Shown piece by piece: positions 27,773 through 36,600 of a stretch of DNA of 64,000 bases; the first letter of the stretch is position 1, and every line of letters begins with the position of its first letter. Both the position numbers and the translations under genes were made by a program. Under the pieces are notes generated by a model. That model saw nothing but the letters and a program-made list of their open reading frames with translations. It was not told where the DNA came from and searched no databases. The stretch spans positions 62,001 to 126,000 of the forward strand of contig LWTK01000039.1 in assembly GCA_003326205.1 (NCBI GenBank), read 5' to 3'. The DNA comes from Nostoc sp. ATCC 43529. Lineage in GTDB: Bacteria > Cyanobacteriota > Cyanobacteriia > Cyanobacteriales > Nostocaceae.

Positions 27773-28756
27773 TCAGGGTGAAATTTCCTTAAAGACAGCT
27801 GGTTGTGTTTTGGAATTTTTTTTGAAAACAGAGCGAATTCGTTGCCTGATTTCTTCAGGAATCAACCACATTGTTAAGTACAAGCATATATCTATTGGCC
27901 TGGGCTTACCCCAGCGTATAAGTTCCCATAATAAAGGGAAAAAAGCTTTCCAATCACTTGCTGATGACGCAAAATGGCTAACAATTGTTGCAATAAAACC
28001 TGAATAAGCTTTTGGTGTTACTAAATTACGGGTTGAACGAATCCAATCCAAAGAATATTTCCAATCATTGACGTTACTCAAACGTTTGATTCCCATTTCT
28101 GAATGCCAGATTGCCATCGCTTCAGGTACAAATTCTATTTGTACATTTTCCATTGCACTCACCCGAAGCAACCACTCCCAATCCTCGTGTCTTGGAAATT
28201 TTTCTTCCAAGGGCATTTTTTCCATTAACTCTTTTTTGACAAAAAGAGTAGAGGTTTGTATGCACCCTTCACCTTTAAAAAAAGAGTTCCGAACAAAAAG
28301 ATATTCGCTTAAAGGTTCAGAGGCTTGAGGTAACCTTGTTGGCCAAATAAAGTCACCTTTTGGAGTCCGAGAAATCAAACGGCTGGTGACAACTGGAAAC
28401 TCATAATTGGAACTATTCGCTAGTTCTAATTGACGTTCTAATTTTTGTGGTAGCCATTGGTCGTCATCATCTAAAAATGCTATCCAAGTACCTTTAGCTT
28501 CCCTCACCCCAGTGTTTCTAGCACCTGATGGCCCAATATTTTTTGGTAATTCTATAACTCTCAATCTGGGATCGCTTATCTGAGATAGTGCATCGACTGT
28601 TTGCCCATCTGGACCATCTACTATCACAATCACTTCGATGGATTGTAGTGTCTGACTTAAGGCACTTTTAGCACCTCTGACAACAATTTGTGGTCTATTA
28701 CGTGTAGGAATAACTACGCTGACTATTGGTTGGTTACTTTGGTTTGACATTGGCAT
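27773..28756 (-). CDS. Glycosyltransferase family 2
   Basis: A 327-residue GT-A enzyme. The family core is visible: VSVVIPTRNRPQIVVRGAKSAL at the start, VIVDGPDG, NIGPSGARNTGVREAKGTWIAFLDDDDQW with the metal-binding acidic motif, and HEDWEWLLRVSAM with the likely catalytic ED. A C-terminal hydrophobic stretch near 285-300 may sit at the membrane. It is expected to extend the repeat unit. Sugar specificity is unknown. A Met two codons in is an alternative start. Confidence 0.92.
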   Translation of the reverse strand: MPMSNQSNQPIVSVVIPTRNRPQIVVRGAKSALSQTLQSIEVIVIVDGPDGQTVDALSQISDPRLRVIELPKNIGPSGARNTGVREAKGTWIAFLDDDDQWLPQKLERQLELANSSNYEFPVVTSRLISRTPKGDFIWPTRLPQASEPLSEYLFVRNSFFKGEGCIQTSTLFVKKELMEKMPLEEKFPRHEDWEWLLRVSAMENVQIEFVPEAMAIWHSEMGIKRLSNVNDWKYSLDWIRSTRNLVTPKAYSGFIATIVSHFASSASDWKAFFPLLWELIRWGKPRPIDICLYLTMWLIPEEIRQRIRSVFKKNSKTQPAVFKEISP

Positions 28757-28858
28757 CTTTTGAGTTGTTGTTTCAGGTTGAAGATTTTCCGTATTTATTG
28801 AATTTGATGCTTTAATTTTTTGCTAGTTACTTAGGAAATCAAATAGGCGATAAATCGA

Positions 28859-30289
28859 TCATCTTTTTAGAAGCTTTCCCCAAGCGACATGAATTTTATT
28901 TAAAGCATGAATACTCAAAAAACTCACAAACAATATATAAAACCAAGTAGCGATCGCTATAGTTAATAAAAAGTTCAAATAAATTTTTTCTAAGAGTATA
29001 AATACTACTGCCATTAAGATACTAATTATCAGAGGAGTTCGGATAATTCGCCATAAATTCAATGGAAATACAAGAGTATAAGTGAAATAAAGATACTGGC
29101 TAAAACCAATAAAACTCATTAACAAAGCCATTATTGCTGCACCCAGTAAGTTATATTGCGAGACTAATATCAGACCTAGCAAACTTCCTAATACAGTATT
29201 GATAGCTACTTGACGCAAATTCACAATCTCAAAACCATTTGCTACAAGCAAAAAAGATAATGACTGATTGAAGGGAAGAAAAATTAACGATATGGCAATA
29301 ATACTAAGAGCTAAACTTCCTTGAGCAAAGCTAGGGTTATATATAAAAGTTAGTAATTGTTGACCAACAAACAGCAAACCTACACATAAAGGTAATGCAA
29401 TAGTTAATAAGATTTCAATACATTTTTCTATAATGTTTCGCTGTTTGTCGCGCCCTTCATTGACTGCCTTTGATAATCCCGGAAACATTGCTATACCTAT
29501 ACTATTTGAAACAATCAAAAATGGTTGGAATAATTGTATGATTCCACCATAAACACCAATTACAAACTCGCTTCCCGATAATGAAAGAATCAAAATTTGA
29601 ATTCTGGCATTGACTACAGCTAGCCCTTCAATTGCAAAAAATGTCCGAGCATTTTTTATTGTTTTCCAGACAAAATCTTTATCAATTTGCCATTTGGTTT
29701 TGACAAGTTTAGTGATTAAAATCCATTCAATACCCAGAATTACTGATTCGGAAATAACTAAAATCCCTGCTAAGTAATCAACTCCGTAACCCTTTTGCAT
29801 TGCCCAGAGCATGATGAATAAACGTAGTACATACACTGGAACTGTCGCTAGGGCAATTAAGTGCATCTTTTCTTTCGCTTGAAAAATTGCCTCAGTAATA
29901 TTGGAAAGCGAAAACGGAATGATTGTTAAACCCATTATGTAGCAAGCAGTAGAAGTTTCAGAAGTATAAGGTAATAAAAATACTATGATTACCAAAACTA
30001 CATAACTAAGGCAACTGAAAACTAACTGTAACCAGGTTCCACTTATTAAATACAGTGAGGTTTTTTCTGGTTCACGGGCTATTTCTCTGGTAAATAAAGT
30101 CTTTAAACCCTGCGAGGCAATGTTTACAAATATAAAGTAATAGGTAAATGCTAGTAGATATTGCCCTAAGACCTCAGCCCCTAGTATGCGAGCGATAGAG
30201 GCTGTTAACACAAAGGCTGTGATGCTTTGCGCTAAACGATTAACTACCATTGAAAGGGAATTACTTATTAGTTTACGGTTTTTTACCAT
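28859..30289 (-). CDS. Wzx-type polysaccharide flippase
   Basis: A 476-residue protein with twelve to fourteen predicted helices and the opening SNSLSMVVNRLAQSITAFVLT...ILGAEVLGQYLLAFTYYF. This is characteristic of the polysaccharide transport (PST/Wzx, MurJ-like) family that moves lipid-linked repeat units across the membrane. Charged residues in the membrane segments (such as GYGVDYLAG) are usual. With the priming transferase upstream and Wzy and Wzc downstream it completes a Wzx/Wzy set. Confidence 0.92.
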   Translation of the reverse strand: MVKNRKLISNSLSMVVNRLAQSITAFVLTASIARILGAEVLGQYLLAFTYYFIFVNIASQGLKTLFTREIAREPEKTSLYLISGTWLQLVFSCLSYVVLVIIVFLLPYTSETSTACYIMGLTIIPFSLSNITEAIFQAKEKMHLIALATVPVYVLRLFIMLWAMQKGYGVDYLAGILVISESVILGIEWILITKLVKTKWQIDKDFVWKTIKNARTFFAIEGLAVVNARIQILILSLSGSEFVIGVYGGIIQLFQPFLIVSNSIGIAMFPGLSKAVNEGRDKQRNIIEKCIEILLTIALPLCVGLLFVGQQLLTFIYNPSFAQGSLALSIIAISLIFLPFNQSLSFLLVANGFEIVNLRQVAINTVLGSLLGLILVSQYNLLGAAIMALLMSFIGFSQYLYFTYTLVFPLNLWRIIRTPLIISILMAVVFILLEKIYLNFLLTIAIATWFYILFVSFLSIHALNKIHVAWGKLLKR

Positions 30290-30680
30290 ATAGTAATCAG
30301 CTTAATTTTTATCATTTTTGCTCCACTGATTTTTTATGTAACAGTTACTTAATTTAAATCAAATTCAGAACTGTAAAAACCGTAAATTTATGTAGGATAA
30401 TTTCTCGATATTAGAAAGCATAAGTGAAAATATGTTTTCTCAGATACTTTAAGGCTATTAGACATACCAAGCATTTAAATTAACTTTTCTGCGCTCCATT
30501 TTTGAAGAAAATTTTTACTTGGCACAAAGTGATATGTCAGTTTTGCTTTCTTAAAGTAACTGAGACAGAAACTATTCAAATAGTTTTAGGGTGAAGAAAG
30601 AGTATGCTTCGTTGAGTTTTTATAATGATTTTGGCAATTAATAAATTCATCTAAACTCAACTACAGCAACTCATTTCCTT
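30290..30680. other. Gap between the priming transferase and the flippase
   Basis: These 391 AT-rich bases show no open frame of note. A promoter for the genes downstream is plausible, but I recognised no defined element. Confidence 0.35.
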
Positions 30681-32120
30681 TTAGTATGCACCTTCTTTTT
30701 TCAAAACCACCATAACTGTTTTGAGCAAAATTTCAAAGTCTAGACTAAGCGACCAATTTTCTATGTAGCTCATATCCAGAGCAATAACCTGTTCAAAATC
30801 TAAAATATTTGAACGACCTGAAACTTGCCAAAGACCTGTAACACCAGGTAAAACTTCATGTCGAATAAAATGATGTTCAGAAAACTTATCTACATCTCTA
30901 GTAGGTAAAGGACGAGGCCCTACTATACTCATTTCCCCAAGGATCACATTAAAAAGTTGGGGTAATTCGTCTAAACTGTAACGGCGGAGAAATTTTCCAA
31001 CACGAGTAACGCGAGGATCGTCTTTTATTTTAAAAATAATCCCATCTTTTGTCTCATTTAAAGCTTCCAGTTCCTTCTGCAATTTCTCTGCATCAGATCT
31101 CATGGTTCTAAACTTCCATACTTTGAACTGTTTTCCATGTAGACCTATGCGAGTTTGCTTGTAAAATACTGTGCCAGGAGAATCCAACTTTATAGCTATA
31201 GCTATAGCCATGTAGATAGGGAATGTTAACATTACAAACAAAGCGGCAAAACAAAAATCACAAATACGCTTTATCCAGAAGTCTTTACCTGTGATTATCG
31301 GACAATCTAAACTCAGACAAGGCATTCCTCCTATCTTGTTGAATTCTACGTTTCTATAAATTGGTTTTAATTCCATCGGTATAATGTGTACTTGTATACC
31401 TGATGCTTGAAATAACCAACACAAAAACATTCTATTCTTCAAAGCATCCCAAGATATAAAGACTTCTGTAACACCTAGCTGATTGAGTTGATTCAAAGTT
31501 TGTTGGCGTTGATATCTGTCTAAGGCATTAGCATTTGCTGTTCCAGACACAATGTAATGCTTCTCTTTTTTGATGAAACTAGCTATTTGCTCGTGGTCTT
31601 GAGGATCTGAGATAATGAACACAGAAGAACGGACTATTTTCTTTTGCTTACGGAGATATTCCAGAACTAGATTTACACTATATCTACCAGTACAAACAAA
31701 AAATGTACTGAACAACCAAGACAATAGTATTAATCTCGAACTTGTAATATCTACAATTGGCTGATATATCAAACAAACAAATAGTATTAATCCATGAGCA
31801 AAAGTCAGTGATTTAATAATATTCAGATAGTCATACCGTTTTTGACCCTCTCGGTAAATACCTTCCAAAGCTAGCGATCCTATTTGAATGCCAATGGTTA
31901 TGAATATCGGCAAATAATTGGTTGAACTGCCCCAAGTAAAACCATAAAAAGATTGGTATCCAGCTAAAATCCAAGCTAAGGATAAAAGAGTGCAATCTAC
32001 TAAAAATAATGTTGTTAGTCTCAGCCACCACGAACCTTTGCGTACTCTCACAATTGAAGATGCACGTAGATCCAAAGGCATCTCACTCAATTTGTTTGTT
32101 GCGATACTTTGATTACTCAT
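30681..32120 (-). CDS. Priming polyprenyl-phosphate sugar-1-phosphate transferase
   Basis: A polyisoprenyl-phosphate hexose-1-phosphate transferase (WbaP/CpsE type), about 479 residues from the ATG at 32120. The frame can start four codons earlier at a GTG. Four membrane segments (about residues 35-140) and a central Rossmann-like domain precede the fifth segment. The catalytic domain has KQTRIGLHGKQFKVWKFRTM, then SLDELPQLFNVILGEMSIVGPRPLP with the catalytic DE pair, and LPGVTGLWQVSGRSN. It attaches the first sugar to undecaprenyl phosphate, and so starts repeat-unit assembly. It is the first gene of the leftward cluster. Confidence 0.94.
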   Translation of the reverse strand: MSNQSIATNKLSEMPLDLRASSIVRVRKGSWWLRLTTLFLVDCTLLSLAWILAGYQSFYGFTWGSSTNYLPIFITIGIQIGSLALEGIYREGQKRYDYLNIIKSLTFAHGLILFVCLIYQPIVDITSSRLILLSWLFSTFFVCTGRYSVNLVLEYLRKQKKIVRSSVFIISDPQDHEQIASFIKKEKHYIVSGTANANALDRYQRQQTLNQLNQLGVTEVFISWDALKNRMFLCWLFQASGIQVHIIPMELKPIYRNVEFNKIGGMPCLSLDCPIITGKDFWIKRICDFCFAALFVMLTFPIYMAIAIAIKLDSPGTVFYKQTRIGLHGKQFKVWKFRTMRSDAEKLQKELEALNETKDGIIFKIKDDPRVTRVGKFLRRYSLDELPQLFNVILGEMSIVGPRPLPTRDVDKFSEHHFIRHEVLPGVTGLWQVSGRSNILDFEQVIALDMSYIENWSLSLDFEILLKTVMVVLKKEGAY

Positions 32121-33618
32121 AGTTAGTAACACTTGGTGTCGTTAAAGTTGGATGGAAATATATGCAAGTGGAGTATGTCACATGTCTTGAAACAAATCTG
32201 ACCTTATTAGTTGAATATTTATTCACTTTTTCGAAGTAAAGTTATTTTCTTTAGCAAAAATATATTCGAGTGTCTCAGTGCGAACACTACCCAAACTTTC
32301 AGCATTTTTTACAACGTAGCATCTCGAAACTTTGGGCTTTGATGTAAAGGTAAGGATTTTGTCTTAATTAAACTATAGTTCAATCGGTTCCTGACATTAA
32401 TAATTGGGTATGCCAGGTTGGGATATCAGAGTTTGTAATGTGCGTAATACGCTAACTAAGCGGTCAAAGCTCCGTCATAGATATGGGCTTTCAAGAAAAA
32501 TTATACCCCTTACAAAGTTAATGTAGTATGTTTAGCTAGATTACTTCAGTTTTGGTTCAAGGCTTTTTTCTTGCTTACGCATAATTACTGATTAATAAAA
32601 CATACAGACATAACATATAACGAAATGCATCAAAATTGTTGATTTTTGTTACAAAAGTTTACATTTCTTTGAACTTTGGCTACATTTGTATCAAATCTTG
32701 AAAATTTGAAGAGACAATAGATCGCAAATTCAGTAAAAACCGAGCATTGCCTCAATTAAGAAATCGCTCTTCTGGAGTGAGCATTCTGTTGGACGGAGTT
32801 TTACAAACAAGATGTGAGTTTTACAAAACCAATAAAATTGTTCCGCAAATCTCGAACACTAAAAATGAGTTTTAATAAATTGAAGCACTATTAAGTACTT
32901 CTTAGACGTATAAGGCATATCTGTATCATAAGCATTTTTTCTCCTTTAAAGAGTCAATTATTTGGGCTATTATTTGGATTCAAATTAGATTCACAACTAA
33001 TGTAGTTTTCTATGTCAGAAACTACGGGCTTACGCAATTAACTGCGTATGTAAAAATTCTACTGAATTTCCGTAATTATTGCAGCTACTCATACTAAGGC
33101 TTTACAGTAATTTTACATAGTAAGAAACACAATGAAGATTCGGTAATAATTATTTTTTAGTTCAGCCAGTCAATATAAAAAGGGATAAAAAGAGATAAAG
33201 TAATTTCACTATGATATTTGCTAAATTATGTCACTAAAAACAGCAATTCATTTTTAAACTAAAATTTAAACGTTTATTTCTATTTGGCCATATAGCTTTT
33301 TTATTTTATAATGAAAAATTAATCTTATATATTTTAATAAAGACAATCTTTGCAAAAAATATCGAATTATGATTCAGGGTAAAAGGTCGTATTTAAACTC
33401 TCTTTAAAACTCAGAGATATGTTGTATTACAAAAGCTTGAGAAATTTATTTTACTTTATTTACAGCTTTTTCCTGATTTGAAAAATCTAACAATGTATAA
33501 AAAATATACAAATGATTAAATAATATAAATATATCCTAATTTTTTAAAAAAATACGAACTTTGGCTTTAGCAAAAGCACAAATGTAAGCAGATTTAGTAA
33601 ATTGTTGATATATAGAAA
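32121..33618. other. Long AT-rich intergenic region before the NRPS gene
   Basis: About 1.5 kb without a convincing gene lies between two divergent units, the polysaccharide cluster and the NRPS. It is AT-rich, most strongly in 33130-33610, with many A and T tracts and short direct repeats. I found no NtcA box with exact 8-base spacing, no RNA gene I recognise and no IS ends. It must hold at least two promoters. Confidence 0.5.
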
Positions 33619-36600
33619 ATGCAGATAGACAGTCATAGTTGGGAAGATAAAGAAAATATTCCGTTAGATAACTTAACTAAGATTTTGAGTACTGAAGTTA
33701 TACAGGAATGGAGTGATACCCAAACAATTGCTGGTAATCTGTGTATCCATCAAATGTTTGAGATGCAGGTAGAGCGATCGCCCCAAGCAATTGCTGTAGT
33801 ATTTGAAAACACGCAACTTACATATCAGCAGTTAAACCAACGAGCAAATCAACTGGCACACTATCTGCGTACATTAGGTGTTGGTCCAGAAGTACTTGTG
33901 GGTATTTGTTTAGAGCGCTCCTTGGAGATGATTATAGGGCTGTTGGGAATTCTCAAAGCTGGAGGCGCTTATGTGCCTTTAGATCCGTCATATCCAAAAG
34001 AACGCTTAGCTTTCATCTTGGAAGATACACAAACACCAGTGTTGTTAACCCAAGAAAAATTGGTTGAGAACCTACCACCGCATCAGGCGGAAGTAATTTG
34101 TCTAGACTTGCTTTTGCAAGAAAACACTCAAAATAACCAAGAAAATCCTGTAAATCAGACAACGCTTGATAATTTAATTTACGTAATTTACACATCTGGT
34201 TCTACAGGACAGCCCAAGGGTGTAATGATTCCTCACCGTGGAATCTGCAATCAATTGCACTGGCGGCAGACAACGTTTAGATTAACTGACGCAGACAAAG
34301 TTTTACTGACCATTTCTTTTAGCTTTGACCCCTCAGTGTGGCAGATATTCTGGCCGTTGTGCTTTGGGGGGCAATTAATTATACCTCGTCCTGGTGCACA
34401 TCAAGACGCTGCCTATCTTGTAAAAGCGCTCGCCCAGGAGCAAATCACTGTCCTAGCCTTGGTACCTTCAATATTGCGTGTTTTATTGGAAGAAAAGGGA
34501 ATTGAGAATTGCCGACTTCTGAGGCACGTTACCTGCGGTGGTGAAGCTTTACCTGTAGAACTCATAGACCGGTTCTTTGCCCAATTGAATTTGGACAATG
34601 TTTTACACAATTGTTACGGCCCCACAGAAGCTTCCATTGATACCACATTCTGGACTAGCCAGCGGGGAAGTAATTACACCATTGCTCCCATTGGTCGCCC
34701 CATTACCAATGCACAGATTTACATCCTCGATGAAAATTTACAGCCTGTGCCTGTTGGTGAGTCAGGTGAACTGTATATTGGCGGTATTGGTCTGGCGCGG
34801 GGTTATCTTAATCGTCCAGAACTGACGAAAGAAAAATTTATTATCGATCCCTTTAGCTCTCAAGAAGGGGCACGCCTTTACAGAACAGGAGACTTGGCAC
34901 GTTACAACAGCGATGGTAATGTCGAGTTTGTTGGTCGCATTGACCACCAAGTGAAAATACGCGGTTTCCGGATTGAATTGGGAGAAATTGAAGCTGTACT
35001 CAGTCAACATCCAGCGCTGACGCAGACTTTAGTTATAGCTAGAGAAGATATTCCTGGCGATAAGCGGCTGGTGGCATATATGGTTGCTAACCCAGGGAAA
35101 ATTCCTACTCAGGTTGAAATACGCCAGTTTTTGCAAGGTCGCCTACCTGAATACATGGTGCCTGCCTACTTCGTATTTTTAGATACCCTGCCATTAAACC
35201 CCAATGGGAAAATAGACCGCCGCGCTTTACCTGCACCTGATATATCCGACCTTTACCTTTCAAGTAACTTTGTCCCACCCCAGAATCCCACAGAAGAAGT
35301 CTTAGCTAGTATTTGGGCAAAAGTTCTGCGTTTGGAACAAGTAGGCATCCACAATAACTTTTTTGAATTGGGAGGCCATTCACTGCTGGCTACTCAAGTG
35401 ATGTCTAGAGTTCGCCAAGCCTTCGGGATAGAAATACCATTGCAAGTTTTGTTTGAAAATCCCACGATCGCTAATTTAGCCGAAGCCATTGCTCAAAACC
35501 AAATTCCAGAAAATAATCCCCAAAATCAGGCTATTGGGCAAATAAGCAACCGAGAAGCAGCGCCCTTATCCTTTGCCCAGCAGCGAGTCTGGTTCTTGGA
35601 GCAATTGGAACCCAACAGCCGTGCATATATTATTTCAGATGCACAGCGCTTAACGGGTGAGTTAAATGTAGATGTATTGCAACAGGCGCTAGATGCGATC
35701 GTTGTTCATCATGAAGCACTGCGAACAAACTTTATTAAATCACCCGATGGTAGCCCCATACAAGTAATTAGTGCGCCCCGGTCTATCGAACTGAAGGTAA
35801 TTAAAGTCACACAAGAGCAAGCGCAATATCTCCTCACTCAAGAAGCGCAACCCCCCTTCAACCTCGAATCTGATTTGATGCTGCGGGCTAGCTTGCTGCA
35901 AATAGACGAACACGAGCAGATACTTCTGTTAGTCATGCACCACATTGCCTCAGATGGTTGGTCAATGGGTATTCTCTGGCAGCAGTTAGCAGCCCTTTAT
36001 GAAGCTTTTTTACATGGTAAGCCTTCTCCCTTAGCAAAATTACCCATTCAATATGCCGATTTTGCTGCTTGGCAGCATCAATGGTTGTCGGGTGAAGTTC
36101 TTTCCAACCAAATAAACTACTGGAAAAGCCAGTTAGCAGGCGCTAATACTGTACTGGAATTGCCCACTGACCGACCGCGACCACCAGTGCAAACTTACCA
36201 GGGGGCGGCTCAGTCATTAATGCTACCCCAAAGCTTGAGTGCGTCACTCACAGAACTGTCGCGTCAGGAAGGTGTCACCTTATTTATGACCTTGCTGGCG
36301 GCCTTTGGCACAATATTGCATCGCTACACTGGGCAAGAAGATATTCTCATTGGTTCTCCCATTGCTGGACGTAACCGTTCTGAAGTTGAAGGGTTAATTG
36401 GATTTTTTATTAACACTGTGGTTTTACGGACTGATTTTTCTGGCGACCCCAGTTTTCGTTCAGTGCTGAGTCGAGTCCGCCAGATGGCCTTAGGCGCTTA
36501 TGCCCATCAAGATATGCCCTTCGAGAAACTGGTGGAAGAACTGCAACCAGAAAGGGATACCAGCCGCAACCCACTGTTTCAAGTGTGGTTTAATATGCTC

